NCBI GenBank assembly: GCA_947475125.1
Contig: CANJMX010000003.1
Location: 1 to 34,218, forward strand
DNA: 34,218 bases
Origin: Actinomycetota bacterium
GTDB lineage: Bacteria > Actinomycetota > Thermoleophilia > Miltoncostaeales > Miltoncostaeaceae
Reading direction: 5' to 3'
How positions within the stretch are numbered: position 1 is the first letter of the stretch; the number at the start of each line of letters is the position of its first letter. Both the position numbers and the translations under genes were made by a program. Under the pieces are notes generated by a model, which was not told where the DNA came from, made no database searches, and saw only the letters and a program-made list of their open reading frames with translations. Positions 14,986 to 23,399 of the stretch are shown here, piece by piece.

Positions 14986-15234
14986 TCAGCCACCTGCTCG
15001 TGGGTCCTGCTCGCGCAGCCTTCGTGCCCGCTCGGTACGCGTGCCCGCCACGATGACCACCGTCGCAAGCACCCCCCAGAACAGGCCGTACCAGAGGCTC
15101 CGACCCAATGGCTGGTTGAGCAAGGACATGTGGATCAGTGCGAGCACGACGAACGAGACGACAAACGCGGCGGCGACCTGAATGCCGATCGCAAGGTCTT
15201 CCCATCGGATCAGCAGTGCAGGGCGCCCGTTCAC
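14986..15234 (-). CDS. Small two-TM membrane protein
   Basis: Not recognised. About 82 aa with two hydrophobic helices (IGIQVAAAFVVSFVVLALIH and LWYGLFWGVLATVVIVAGT) and a basic tail (RTERARRLREQDPR). I prefer GTG 15234 (beginning MNGRPALLIRWEDL) because TATGCT (15242-15247, reverse strand) is 7 nt upstream; an ATG at 15246 would overlap that hexamer. Divergent from the M32 gene with 36 bp between starts, and convergent with the DCC gene. Confidence 0.6.
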   Translation of the reverse strand: MNGRPALLIRWEDLAIGIQVAAAFVVSFVVLALIHMSLLNQPLGRSLWYGLFWGVLATVVIVAGTRTERARRLREQDPRAGG

Positions 15235-15241
15235 GCGGCTG

Positions 15242-15264
15242 AGCATACCCGCCCCCGGTACCGT
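15242..15264. promoter_or_regulatory. Divergent -10 pair between the small membrane protein and M32 genes
   Basis: Reverse TATGCT (15247-15242) is 7 nt before GTG 15234. Forward TACCGT (15259-15264) is 6 nt (GGCCGC) before ATG 15271. Both genes lack a Shine-Dalgarno and fit leaderless starts. Confidence 0.45.
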
Positions 15265-15270
15265 GGCCGC

Positions 15271-16749
15271 ATGAACGAGACCGCGTCATGGGCCACCGCA
15301 TGCGAGTGGATGGGCACGCTTGCCGACCTGCAGGGCGCGTCGGCGGTGCTCGAGTGGGACCGCGAGACGATCATGCCGTCCGGGGCCGCCGAGGCGCGAG
15401 GCGCACAGTTGTCCACGCTGGCGGGGCTGCACCACCGTGCACTCCTCGACCCATCAGTGGGCGACGCCCTTGAGCAGCTGCGGGAGTCGGGTGACCCGGT
15501 TCGTGCCGCGTCAGCGCACGAGGGGCAACGGGAGCGCTCCCGCGCCGAGCGGGTTCCCGAGGCCCTGGTTCGCGAACTCACGGAGGTGTCGTCGCGGTCG
15601 GTGGCGATCTGGACCGACGCCCGGGAGCGCGGCGATGTGTCGGCCTTTGTCGAGGGCATCAGGCCGCTGGTTGCCCTGACGCGCGAGCAGGCGACCTGTC
15701 TGGCAAACGGAGGCGATCCGTATGACGCGCTCATCGACCTGTACGAGCCCGGGACCACCTACGCCGACCTACAGCCGGTGCTTGATGATCTTGCTGCCCG
15801 CGTGGCCCCGCTTGTTGAACGCCTCGCGGGCGCAGGCGGACCCGCACTTCCCGAGCGCGAGTGGGATGGCGATCGCCAGATGGCCCTTGCGTCGGCACTC
15901 GCCGACGAGATCGGCTTCGACCAATCCCGGGGCCTTGTGGGCCGCACTGCGCATCCGGTGACCATGGGCCTGGGGGCAGGCGACACACGGCTCTCCACCC
16001 GCGTCGATGTCGCCGATCCGCTGTCGTCAATCATGGCCGTCATGCACGAGGGTGGCCATGCCCTGTACGACCAGGGAATCCCCGAGGTCTGGCGCCGGAC
16101 CCTCGCCGGCGATGCCCCGTCGCTCGGCGCGCACGAATCGCAGTCCCGCTTCTGGGAGAACCACATCGGGCGGTCGCGTGCGTTCTGGGAGGTCGTCGCA
16201 CCGATGCTTTCGGAGCGGTTCCCCCTGTCGTCAGCGGGTCTCGGGCCGGACGACTACATCCGGGCGCTCAACCGCGTGGAGCGCTCCACGCGGCGCGTGG
16301 AGAGCGACGAGGTCACGTACGACCTGCATATCGTCCTGCGCGCGCGCCTTGAGCGGGCGATGATCCTCGGCGACCTCGATGTCACGGACCTGCCCGGAGC
16401 CTTTGACGAAGGTCTTCACGACCTTCTGGGAATCTCCCCCGCCTCCCCGGCGGAGGGTGCCATGCAGGACATTCACTGGGCGGCGGGCATTATCGGCTAC
16501 TTCCCCACCTACACGCTCGGCAATCTGTACGCCGCGCAACTGGCCGACGCGGCAGAGCGGGCTGTGGGACCGATTGATGAGGTCATCCGCGCTCAGGGCA
16601 TGGCGCCATTTCTCGACTTCCTGCGCGAGACCATCCACTGCCATGGGCGCACGATGAGCACTCCGGACCTCATGCGGCAGGCCACTGGAAGCGACCTCTC
16701 CGCCGAGCCATTCGTCCGGCATCTGGAGCGCACCTACGCGCCACAGTAA
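15271..16749 (+). CDS. M32 family metallocarboxypeptidase
   Basis: A 492-aa Taq/Pfu-type carboxypeptidase that removes C-terminal residues from peptides; cytoplasmic, no signal peptide. Zn site HEGGH (259-263) in MHEGGHALYDQGIP, third ligand E289 in AHESQSRFWENHIGRS, substrate motif ESDEVTYDLHIVLR, and C-terminal DIHWAAGIIGYFPTYTLGNL, all family hallmarks. The ATG at 15271 (MNETASWATACEWM) is chosen, with TACCGT 6 nt upstream; the longer in-frame extension crosses the divergent gene and is not coding-like. Its stop codon directly abuts the convergent apt stop. Confidence 0.95.
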   Translation: MNETASWATACEWMGTLADLQGASAVLEWDRETIMPSGAAEARGAQLSTLAGLHHRALLDPSVGDALEQLRESGDPVRAASAHEGQRERSRAERVPEALVRELTEVSSRSVAIWTDARERGDVSAFVEGIRPLVALTREQATCLANGGDPYDALIDLYEPGTTYADLQPVLDDLAARVAPLVERLAGAGGPALPEREWDGDRQMALASALADEIGFDQSRGLVGRTAHPVTMGLGAGDTRLSTRVDVADPLSSIMAVMHEGGHALYDQGIPEVWRRTLAGDAPSLGAHESQSRFWENHIGRSRAFWEVVAPMLSERFPLSSAGLGPDDYIRALNRVERSTRRVESDEVTYDLHIVLRARLERAMILGDLDVTDLPGAFDEGLHDLLGISPASPAEGAMQDIHWAAGIIGYFPTYTLGNLYAAQLADAAERAVGPIDEVIRAQGMAPFLDFLRETIHCHGRTMSTPDLMRQATGSDLSAEPFVRHLERTYAPQ

Positions 16750-17292
16750 CTAGTCGCTGGAGACGTCCTCGGAGGCGTACTGCACCAGCGACATGACGTC
16801 GTAGGTCCCGAGCCGTGCGCGGCCCGGGAGGAACGTGAGTTCCACCACAAATGCCAACCCGGCCACCACCCCACCCAGCTCCTCCACCAGCGCACACTTG
16901 GCGGCGGCGGTTCCGCCGGTGGCGAGCAGGTCGTCGTGCACCAGCACCCGCTGCCCCGGACGAATGGCGTCCCGATGGATCTCGAGCACGTCGGTGCCGT
17001 ACTCCAGGTCGTACTCGCGCGAGATGGTCTCGTACGGCAGCTTTCCGGGCTTGCGGGCACAGGCGAACCCGGCATTGATCTCGCGGGCGATGGCGCCACC
17101 CAGGATGAATCCGCGCGCCTCGGCACCCAGCACCACATCGATGTCGCGGGGCCTGGCCCAGTCCGCGATGGACGCCACGCAGGCGTTAAGCCCCGCCGGA
17201 TCCTCAAACAGCGGCATCAGGTCGTAGAACAGGATGCCCGGCTTCGGGTGGTGCGGGATGCGTCGGATCGCACCGTCGATGTTGTAGGTCAC
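16750..17292 (-). CDS. apt: Adenine phosphoribosyltransferase
   Basis: A 180-aa purine-salvage enzyme: adenine + PRPP to AMP + PPi, cytoplasmic. IRRIPHHPKPGILFYDLMPL is the typical APRT N-terminus (adenine specificity region), GAEARGFILGGAIA follows, and the PRPP motif is VLVHDDLLATGGTA (116-129). GTG start overlapping the upstream merR-like stop by 4 nt (GTGA), so translation is coupled. Last gene of the FHA-merR-apt unit. Confidence 0.95.
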   Translation of the reverse strand: MTYNIDGAIRRIPHHPKPGILFYDLMPLFEDPAGLNACVASIADWARPRDIDVVLGAEARGFILGGAIAREINAGFACARKPGKLPYETISREYDLEYGTDVLEIHRDAIRPGQRVLVHDDLLATGGTAAAKCALVEELGGVVAGLAFVVELTFLPGRARLGTYDVMSLVQYASEDVSSD

Positions 17293-18041
17293 GCACTCTC
17301 CTGAGGCGATGGGGACAGGGAGCTCACGACCCCCCGAAGTTCCTGGACGAGAATGAGATGTCGCACATGCGAGGCGAGGGCGGCCAATGACTCGAGCGAC
17401 TCGAGGGCCTCCTGGCGCCGCTCTGGATTCGATGACTTGAGCCCCGTGGCCAACACCTGCTCAAGGAGTCCCGCCTCGCGCTCCGCCGCCACCTTGAGCG
17501 TGCGCAGATGTCTCGGTTCGAGACCATAGGCACGCAGCTCGACGGCGGTCTTGATGATCTCCCGGTCGTTGTCGTCAAACCGGTCATCCCCGCTCACCAA
17601 TCCGTATTGCTCCAGTGCACGCACGAGTTGACGATCGGCGCCCGTGGCAGCAAGCACGTCCTCAATCCCCGAGAAACCCCCGGGGTCGGGCGCCCCGAGA
17701 TTCTCGCGCTTGATCCGGCGGGCCTGATTCGCCACCCCCACGGCACCGGTGCGCGTCGCATCCAGCTCTTCGCGGATGACCTTGAGCGGGAGGAACTCAT
17801 CTCGCTGAAGGGTGAGGATCGTGCGCAGGCGCTCCACATCGCGCGGGCCGTACAGCCGGTATCCCCCATTGGTGCGCCGGGGCATCACCAGTTCCTGATC
17901 CTCGAGGTACCGCAACTTGGAGATCGAGATGTCCGGGAACTCGGGCTTCAGCAGTTCGCACACCGCGCCGATAGTGCTGCCAGCGGCAAGAGTGTCGTCC
18001 TCGGTTCCGAGGAGCTCTGTCTGGACGCCGGCGCTCCTCAC
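17289..18041 (-). CDS. FtsR-like MerR family transcriptional regulator
   Basis: A 250-aa regulator. The N-terminal winged helix (STIGAVCELLKPEFPDISIS, KLRYLEDQELVMPRR, GGYRLYGPRDVERLR, about 22-72) with ILTLQRDEFLPLKVIREELD matches FtsR of Corynebacterium and Rv1828 of Mycobacterium, not metal-sensing MerR; there are no metal-binding cysteines. FtsR activates ftsZ in Corynebacterium. The neighbour upstream is a GarA-type FHA gene, the same order as Rv1827-Rv1828. GTG start overlaps the FHA stop (GTGA). FtsR-type identity is well supported; its targets here are inferred. Confidence 0.85.
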   Translation of the reverse strand: MRSAGVQTELLGTEDDTLAAGSTIGAVCELLKPEFPDISISKLRYLEDQELVMPRRTNGGYRLYGPRDVERLRTILTLQRDEFLPLKVIREELDATRTGAVGVANQARRIKRENLGAPDPGGFSGIEDVLAATGADRQLVRALEQYGLVSGDDRFDDNDREIIKTAVELRAYGLEPRHLRTLKVAAEREAGLLEQVLATGLKSSNPERRQEALESLESLAALASHVRHLILVQELRGVVSSLSPSPQESA

Positions 18042-18490
18042 GCCACGAATACCAGCCGGAACTTGCCGACCTGCACCTCGTCGCCGTCGGCAAGGAGTTC
18101 CTCGGTATCGATGAGGCGTCGGTTCACGTACGTGCCATTGGTACTGCCGTTGTCGACCAGTACAAACCCCGCGGGACGCTCATGCACCTCGGCGTGCGCG
18201 CGCGAAACGGTGATGTCGTCGAGGAAGATGTCGCACTCAGGAGATCGCCCGATGGTGGTGCGGGGCCCCACAAGGGGGAAGAACTCCCCGGTACGCCCAC
18301 CCCGGAGCATGATGGCGAGCGCGGGACCGAGACGTGGCGTCGCACTAGGCGGGGTGAGTCCTGGATCGGTGAGGGTCTCGATTGGGCCGGTTGCCTGCGT
18401 ACCGGCCTGGATGTCGGGCATCGTCGCGCCGCAGACGCCACAGAAGCGGTCGCCATCGGGGCGGATCGCACCACACGCCGCGCAGATCAC
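18038..18490 (-). CDS. GarA-like FHA protein with N-terminal zinc ribbon
   Basis: A 150-aa protein: a zinc ribbon (C3, C6, C17, C20 in CAACG...CGVCG), a flexible Thr/Pro linker (about 25-55), then an FHA domain with phosphothreonine-binding residues GRS (81-83), SRAH (96-99) and NGSTNGT (114-120), ending GDEVQVGKFRLVF. The FHA part closely resembles GarA/OdhI, which inhibit 2-oxoglutarate metabolism when unphosphorylated. The GarA N-terminal phosphoswitch (ETTS) is not visible; the zinc ribbon takes its place. GTG start; an upstream short ORF ends in the GTGA overlap. First recognised gene of the FHA-merR-apt operon. Confidence 0.85.
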   Translation of the reverse strand: MICAACGAIRPDGDRFCGVCGATMPDIQAGTQATGPIETLTDPGLTPPSATPRLGPALAIMLRGGRTGEFFPLVGPRTTIGRSPECDIFLDDITVSRAHAEVHERPAGFVLVDNGSTNGTYVNRRLIDTEELLADGDEVQVGKFRLVFVA

Positions 18491-18558
18491 GCCCGCACCG
18501 CTGATGGCGGGGGCTTCGATGAATTGCGCCTGGGCGCGGTGAAGACGACGATCGACAT
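18487..18558 (-). CDS. Possible 23-codon leader ORF before the FHA gene
   Basis: Reverse-strand ATG at 18558 with GGAG 6 nt upstream opens a frame reading MSIVVFTAPRRNSSKPPPSA then three more residues and TGA. The stop overlaps the FHA GTG as GTGA, the coupling pattern used elsewhere in this operon, and the promoter at 18584-18612 would place it within the leader RNA. Too short to judge by composition; it may be only a coupling device. Confidence 0.4.
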   Translation of the reverse strand: MSIVVFTAPRRNSSKPPPSAVRA

Positions 18559-18583
18559 TTCCGCTCCGGGTCGAGGGTCGTCC

Positions 18584-18612
18584 ATGGTAGTCCCGCCCGG
18601 CCTAACCCTCAA
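18584..18612 (-). promoter_or_regulatory. Promoter for the FHA-merR-apt operon
   Basis: Reverse strand: -35 TTGAGG (18612-18607), 17-bp spacer, -10 TACCAT (18589-18584). Predicted start is near 18577, about 87 nt before the FHA start codon. The -35 forms one arm of a 6-bp hairpin (18607-18625) that follows the pgsA stop. Confidence 0.5.
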
Positions 18613-18625
18613 GCCGCGGTTGAGG
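18607..18625 (-). terminator. Hairpin after pgsA
   Basis: CCTCAA (18607-18612) and TTGAGG (18620-18625) form a 6-bp stem with a 7-nt loop, 6 nt after the pgsA stop. No U-run follows. It coincides with the -35 of the next operon. Confidence 0.35.
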
Positions 18626-18631
18626 CCTGCC

Positions 18632-19183
18632 CTACGTCAGCGTTGGCGAACGCAGGCGGTGGATGGCGATGCGCACGTAGTTCACAGCGGTAAGGATGGA
18701 CACCACGACCGCCACGGCAAAGACCCAGTCGATCCACTGGCCGGCAAATCCGAGGGCGACAGCCACGGTCACCATGTTGAGAGCGGAGCTCACCTTTCCG
18801 GCGAGATCGATGCGCATCACCACCCCGACGCGTGCCAACAGCACAAAAGCCACCATGGCGCCGATGTCGCGCACGAGGATGATCGTGGGACCGGGCCAGT
18901 CGAAGCGGCCCATCGCCATCACACCGATCAGGCCCACCGCCATGAGCAGGCGGTCGGCCAATGGGTCGGCGATGCGGCCGAAGTTCGTCTGGGCATGCAG
19001 TGCCCGGGCCAGGAAGCCGTCAAGGAGGTCGGAGAAGGCCAGAATCGCGAACAGGATCGCGGCCGGCACGTACGTGGGGCCGTCTGCCTGCAGGACCATT
19101 ACCAGCAGTACCGGCAGCCCCGCCAGGCGAGCGATGGTGATCGCGTTTGGAAGCCAACGCAGCCGCCTACCCATCACACTCAC
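18632..19183 (-). CDS. pgsA: CDP-alcohol phosphatidyltransferase, PgsA-like
   Basis: A 183-aa membrane enzyme that most likely makes phosphatidylglycerophosphate from CDP-diacylglycerol and glycerol-3-phosphate. The family catalytic signature is intact: D52, D55-G56, A59-R60, G69, D73, D77 (DLLDGFLARALHAQ, FGRIADPLAD). About five TM segments. Substrate preference within the family (PgsA, cardiolipin synthase or PI synthase type) is less sure. The GTG start is supported by GGAG 6 nt upstream; an ATG 9 nt inside is the alternative. It begins only 15 nt after the 3' end of tRNA-Pro. Confidence 0.87.
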   Translation of the reverse strand: MSVMGRRLRWLPNAITIARLAGLPVLLVMVLQADGPTYVPAAILFAILAFSDLLDGFLARALHAQTNFGRIADPLADRLLMAVGLIGVMAMGRFDWPGPTIILVRDIGAMVAFVLLARVGVVMRIDLAGKVSSALNMVTVAVALGFAGQWIDWVFAVAVVVSILTAVNYVRIAIHRLRSPTLT

Positions 19184-19198
19184 TTCTGCTCCGAAAAA

Positions 19199-19272
19199 TC
19201 GGGGCGAGAGGATTTGAACCTCCGACCGCCCGGCCCCCAGCCGGGTGCGCTACCAGACTGCGCCACGCCCCG
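19199..19272 (-). tRNA. tRNA-Pro (anticodon GGG)
   Basis: A 74-nt cloverleaf on the reverse strand. Acceptor CGGGGCG (19272-19266) pairs with CGCCCCG (19206-19200), discriminator A at 19199. The anticodon stem CCCGG/CCGGG closes the loop CTGGGGG, anticodon GGG. The T arm has GGTTCAAATCC. No CCA is encoded; TTTTT follows at once. It starts 35 nt after the proS stop on the same strand. Confidence 0.97.
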
Positions 19273-19307
19273 AAGCGAGGCCGACAATAGCATGGGGGTC
19301 GCCGGCC

Positions 19308-21062
19308 TCAGGTGCTCTGGAGGTCCTGCCAGAGAGCGCGAATTGCGTCGGCTGCACCGCCCAGGCCTACTTCGGTCTTCTGCTGCCCGGCGCGCAGTTG
19401 CACCTCAAGCGGACCGTCGGGAAGTGTCCTCTTCCCCACCGTGATCCGAATGGGGCAGCCGAGGAGATCGGCCTCAACAAACTTCTGGCCCGGCGACATC
19501 CCCGCGCGATCATCCAGCAGCACGTCGAGTCCAAGATCCGACAGTTCGGCCCAGAGGCCCACCGCATATTCGGACTGCTCGCTCTCTGCATCGCCGATCA
19601 GCACGATGTGCACATCGAACGGGGCGATGCCGATTGGCCAGATGATGCCGCCGTCGTCATGGCCCTGCTCAATGGCCGCCATTGCCACGCGCGCGGGCCC
19701 GATCCCATACGAGCCCATCACGATCACCTGCTCCTTGCCGTGCTCATCGAGGTAAGTGGCACCGAGGGGCTCGGAGTACTTGGTACCGAGCTTGAAGATG
19801 TTGCCGATCTCAATCACCGGCACCAGCTCAACGGGGCCGTCGCCGTTCACCGACTGCTCGCCATCCAGCACGCTGCGGATGTCAGCGGTCTCCGCCTGAA
19901 AGTCCCGGCCGAGCACCACACCGCGAAGGTGGAAGCCGTCACGGTTCGCTCCGGTCACGTAGTGGCCGACATGAAGACTGGAGTCGGCGATGATGCGCAC
20001 ATCGTCGCGGACACCGATCGGGCCGAGGGATCCGGGATCCGCCCCAAACCACTCCCTGATCTCCTCGGGACGCGCGGCGCGATGGTTGCCGATGAGATGC
20101 GCGATCTTCTTCTCGTGTACATGGTGCTCGCCGCGCACGATGGCCAGCACCGGGCCGTCGTCGCTCACCAGCACCACGCTCTTCGCGAGGCGTGCGGCGG
20201 GCAGCGTGGTGAACGCGGCGAGCTCCTCGATGCTTCCGATACCGGGGGTCGCGAACTCCTCGGGTGCTGCTGGCGTGTCGCCGAAGTCCGGGTCGGCGGC
20301 GACCGAGACCGCGAGTTCGACATTGGCCGCGTACGAGCCCGACGCGGTGCGCGCAACCACGTCTTCGCCGGCTGGGCTTGGCGCCATGTACTCATGGGCC
20401 CCGCTCCCACCCATCATCCCGACGTCGCTCTCCACCCTGTACCAGGTGATGCCGCAGCGATCGAAGATGCGGGCGTAGGCCTCGGAGTGAGCGGCGTATG
20501 AGCGCTCCAGCCCCTCGGAGTCGGCATCAAACGAGTAGGAGTCCTTCATCGTGAACTCGCGAACCCGCAGCATGCCGCTCTTGGGGCGCGGCTCATCGCG
20601 CAGCTTCGTCTGGATCTGGTACCACGACTGCGGCAGGTCACGGTAGGAGCGCATCTCACGAGCCGCGTGCCAGGTGACGATCTCCTCGTGGGTCATCCCG
20701 AGCACCATCTTCCGGCCACCGCGATCCTCAAGCCGGAACTGCTCGGAGAGGCCGTAGCGACCGGTGGTCTCCCAGATCTCGGCCGGATGCAGCACGGGCA
20801 TGAGGATCTCCTGTGCGCCGATGCGGTCCATCTCCTCACGGATGATCCCCTCGACCTTCGCGACCACCCGAAGCCCGATGGGTGTCAGGGTGTACAGGCC
20901 CGCCGCGAGCTGGCGCACAAGCCCGGCGCGCACCGACAACTTGTGACTGACAGCCTCGGCATCGGCGGGGTCGTCGCGCACCGTGGGCCAGAAACGCCCC
21001 TCAAGCCGCCAGGAGTTCCCGTGGGGGGCCGCAGGCATACGCCAGGTGTCGTCCGTGCTCAA
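19308..21062 (-). CDS. proS: Prolyl-tRNA synthetase (bacterial type with editing domain)
   Basis: A 584-aa class II synthetase that charges tRNA-Pro. Motif 1 region ([20 protein letters not shown]), motif 2 ([20 protein letters not shown]), a central YbaK-like insertion that hydrolyses Ala-tRNA-Pro (about 245-400; [20 protein letters not shown]), motif 3 ([18 protein letters not shown]), and the C-terminal anticodon-binding domain ([20 protein letters not shown]). TTG start overlaps the ispG stop by 4 nt (TTGA), so it is coupled to ispG. Its own cognate tRNA-Pro gene follows 35 nt downstream. Confidence 0.96.
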   Translation of the reverse strand: MSTDDTWRMPAAPHGNSWRLEGRFWPTVRDDPADAEAVSHKLSVRAGLVRQLAAGLYTLTPIGLRVVAKVEGIIREEMDRIGAQEILMPVLHPAEIWETTGRYGLSEQFRLEDRGGRKMVLGMTHEEIVTWHAAREMRSYRDLPQSWYQIQTKLRDEPRPKSGMLRVREFTMKDSYSFDADSEGLERSYAAHSEAYARIFDRCGITWYRVESDVGMMGGSGAHEYMAPSPAGEDVVARTASGSYAANVELAVSVAADPDFGDTPAAPEEFATPGIGSIEELAAFTTLPAARLAKSVVLVSDDGPVLAIVRGEHHVHEKKIAHLIGNHRAARPEEIREWFGADPGSLGPIGVRDDVRIIADSSLHVGHYVTGANRDGFHLRGVVLGRDFQAETADIRSVLDGEQSVNGDGPVELVPVIEIGNIFKLGTKYSEPLGATYLDEHGKEQVIVMGSYGIGPARVAMAAIEQGHDDGGIIWPIGIAPFDVHIVLIGDAESEQSEYAVGLWAELSDLGLDVLLDDRAGMSPGQKFVEADLLGCPIRITVGKRTLPDGPLEVQLRAGQQKTEVGLGGAADAIRALWQDLQST

Positions 21063-22291
21063 GAGGCCCCTTTCGCGGGCTCGTAATGCTCATCCACATA
21101 TCGCTCGACCATCGCGATGAAATCCTCGGCAAGGTGTGGCCCCTCGAGGGTGGTCACCTTCTCGCCGTCAACGTACACCGGTGCGCGCGGCTCCTCGCCC
21201 GTCCCCGGGAGACTGATGCCGATGTCGGCTGCGCGACTCTCCCCCGGGCCGTTCACGATGCACCCCATCACCGCAACGTGAAGATTCTCCACGCCGGGAC
21301 GGTCCACGCGCCACACATCCATCCGGGCGTCCAAGTGCCCCTGAATTGACTGGGCAAGCTCCTGAAACACACTGGAGGTGGTGCGCCCGCAGCCTGGGCA
21401 GGCCGTGACATCGGGGCGGAAGCTTCGAAGGCCAAGACTCTGCAGGATGTCAAGGCAGGCGCTCACCTCAAGCGTGCGGTCGCCCCCGGGCTCGGGAGTG
21501 AGGCTCGCGCGGATGGTGTCGCCGATCCCCGCCTCCAGCAACACCGAAAGCGCGGCGGTGGTGGCGATGATGCCCTTCGATCCCATACCGGCCTCGGTGA
21601 GCCCAAGATGCAGCGGGTAGTCCGACTGCGCGGCGAGTGCGCGGTACACGGCCACCATGTCGGGCAGACGGCTCACCTTGCACGACACCACAATGCGGTC
21701 ATGCGGCAGCCCGATCTCCTCGGCAGCAGCAGCGGAGTCCAGCGCGCTTCGCACCATGGCGTCCCGCAGCACATCGCCGCCTGCCATCGGCGCGGGCAAG
21801 GCCGCGTTCTGCTCCATCAGGGCATCCATCAGCTCCGGGTCGAGCGAGCCGGCGTTGACCCCAATGCGAATGGGCTTGCCGTGCGCAATCGCAGCCTCGA
21901 TCATGGTCGCGAAGTTGCGGTCGTGCCGCGCCCCCCTCCCCACGTTCCCGGGGTTGATCCGGAACTTCGCCAGCGCCTGTGCGGTCTCTGGAAACTCCTG
22001 GAGAAGCGTGTGTCCGTTGAAGTGGAAGTCGCCCACGATGGGCACCTCGACGCCATGTACATCGCGAAGGCGCGCCACGATCTCGGGCACCTGCGCTGCC
22101 GCATCACGGTTGTTTACGGTGATGCGCACGATCTCCGACCCGGCGTGCGCCAGTTCGGCCACCTGCAGCGCCGTACCCGCAGCGTCCTTCGTATCGGTGT
22201 TCGTCATCGACTGCACAACCACCGGGGCGTCGCCACCAATGACGACGTCGCCCACATGGCACTGCACGCTTGCTCGACGGGGGCTACTCAC
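21059..22291 (-). CDS. ispG: 4-hydroxy-3-methylbut-2-enyl diphosphate synthase (IspG)
   Basis: A 410-aa Fe-S enzyme of the MEP isoprenoid pathway: MEcPP to HMBPP. TIM-barrel part includes [24 protein letters not shown] and [13 protein letters not shown]; the 4Fe-4S ligands are C298 and C301 ([14 protein letters not shown]) and C344 ([12 protein letters not shown]). Start set at GTG 22291, 19 nt after rseP; TAGACT (22305-22300, reverse) is 8 nt upstream. The longer in-frame upstream stretch lies inside rseP and is Ser/Arg-rich, so it is rejected. Confidence 0.95.
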   Translation of the reverse strand: MSSPRRASVQCHVGDVVIGGDAPVVVQSMTNTDTKDAAGTALQVAELAHAGSEIVRITVNNRDAAAQVPEIVARLRDVHGVEVPIVGDFHFNGHTLLQEFPETAQALAKFRINPGNVGRGARHDRNFATMIEAAIAHGKPIRIGVNAGSLDPELMDALMEQNAALPAPMAGGDVLRDAMVRSALDSAAAAEEIGLPHDRIVVSCKVSRLPDMVAVYRALAAQSDYPLHLGLTEAGMGSKGIIATTAALSVLLEAGIGDTIRASLTPEPGGDRTLEVSACLDILQSLGLRSFRPDVTACPGCGRTTSSVFQELAQSIQGHLDARMDVWRVDRPGVENLHVAVMGCIVNGPGESRAADIGISLPGTGEEPRAPVYVDGEKVTTLEGPHLAEDFIAMVERYVDEHYEPAKGAS

Positions 22292-22299
22292 GGGGCGGG

Positions 22300-22305
22300 A
22301 GTCTA
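22300..22305 (-). promoter_or_regulatory. -10 element TAGACT before ispG
   Basis: Reverse-strand TAGACT, 8 nt before GTG 22291, in the 19-nt gap between rseP and ispG. No Shine-Dalgarno. Suggests an internal start for ispG-proS-tRNA-Pro-pgsA. Confidence 0.4.
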
Positions 22306-22310
22306 TCCCG

Positions 22311-23399
22311 CTACTTGAAGGTGAAGCCACCGCCCACAATCTTGCCGATGTCGTTCTGCACAGCGAACACGAACACGATGAGGATGAGCGCCCAGCCAAC
22401 CATGCCTGCCCGCTCATACACCTTGGTGCTGATGGGAGCACCCTTTATCTTCTCGAGCACCGCGAACAGGATATGGCCGCCGTCGAGCGGGAAGATGGGC
22501 AAGAGATTGAAGATGGCGAGCACGAGGCTGATGACACCGATGAACCAGATGACATTGGTGAATCCGCTGGAGGCCACCTGGTTGTAGGCGGCTCCGATCG
22601 CGACGACTGAACCCACCTGCTCGCGGGCCTCAGAGCTGCTGAAGAGGCTTCCAATACCGCGCACATTCGCATCGACGAGTTCCCACACCTGGGATCCCGC
22701 ACTCGTGACGCCGCCAAGCGGACCCGCAGATACACGTGGACCGGCGATCTCGTTGAGACCGACGCCGATCCGGCCAATGGTCTGGCCGCCCACCTCGGTG
22801 GCCGTCGGTACGACGCGTCGTGTGATGACTGTGGGCGAGTCGCCGTGCACGAATCGCACCACCACCGGCTGGCCCGGATTCGAGCGAACCGCATTCAGCG
22901 CGTCAAGGGCGGTGCTCTCTCTGGTGGCGCTGATGCCGTTGACCGAGACGATGCGGTCACCCGCAACCATTCCAATGCTCGCGGCTGGCGCCCCGGGCTT
23001 CACATCCTGTACGCCGATTCCGCCGAATCCGGGCACACCGATCCAGAAGTACAGAACGAAGCAGAGGAACGCGACGACGAGATTCACGGCGGGGCCGGCG
23101 GCGATGACCACGATCTTCTTCCACGTCTTCGCCGCGTAGTACGCACGCGGAACCATCTCCGGCGCCAGCTCCTCGTCTCGGCTCATCCCGGAGATGCGCA
23201 CGTACCCGCCAAGCGGAAGCCAGCCGATGCCGTACTCGGTCTCGCCCCGCGTAAACTTGGCCACGGGCCTCCCGAAGAAGATCGAGAAACGCTCGACGCG
23301 CATCCCGCACCACTTCGCGGCCACCATGTGTCCCGCCTCGTGCACGAGCACAAGAAACATGAGCACCAGCACGAACTCGACGATGTTGACCCCGAGCAT
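22311..23399 (-). CDS. rseP: RseP-type M50 site-2 protease
   Basis: A 362-aa intramembrane zinc protease; family members cleave anti-sigma factors or signal-peptide remnants. Zn site HEAGH (H20, E21, H24) in the first TM helix, third-ligand motif FPLDGG (303-308), one PDZ domain (about 125-200; [16 protein letters not shown]), and TM segments near 4-20, 95-120, 280-300 and 335-352. The ATG overlaps the dxr stop by 1 nt (TGATG). Its substrate is not evident; no sigma/anti-sigma pair is in the window. Confidence 0.93.
   Translation of the reverse strand: MLGVNIVEFVLVLMFLVLVHEAGHMVAAKWCGMRVERFSIFFGRPVAKFTRGETEYGIGWLPLGGYVRISGMSRDEELAPEMVPRAYYAAKTWKKIVVIAAGPAVNLVVAFLCFVLYFWIGVPGFGGIGVQDVKPGAPAASIGMVAGDRIVSVNGISATRESTALDALNAVRSNPGQPVVVRFVHGDSPTVITRRVVPTATEVGGQTIGRIGVGLNEIAGPRVSAGPLGGVTSAGSQVWELVDANVRGIGSLFSSSEAREQVGSVVAIGAAYNQVASSGFTNVIWFIGVISLVLAIFNLLPIFPLDGGHILFAVLEKIKGAPISTKVYERAGMVGWALILIVFVFAVQNDIGKIVGGGFTFK

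Noticed and set aside
19273-19310. 7-bp inverted repeat GAGGCCG/CGGCCTC between proS and tRNA-Pro as a terminator
   Set aside because: The loop is 19 nt and no U-run follows on the reverse strand, so it does not argue well for termination.
18182-19444. 420-aa plus-strand frame with GREDLNLRPPGPQPGALPDCATP-type sequence
   Set aside because: Antisense of tRNA-Pro, pgsA and the FHA gene; the same tRNA-derived artefact.
19245-20501. 418-aa plus-strand frame
   Set aside because: Antisense to proS, which has all class II synthetase motifs.
22292-22441. 50-codon N-terminal extension of ispG
   Set aside because: Ser/Arg/Cys-rich, lies inside rseP in another frame, and a good start with a -10 exists at 22291.
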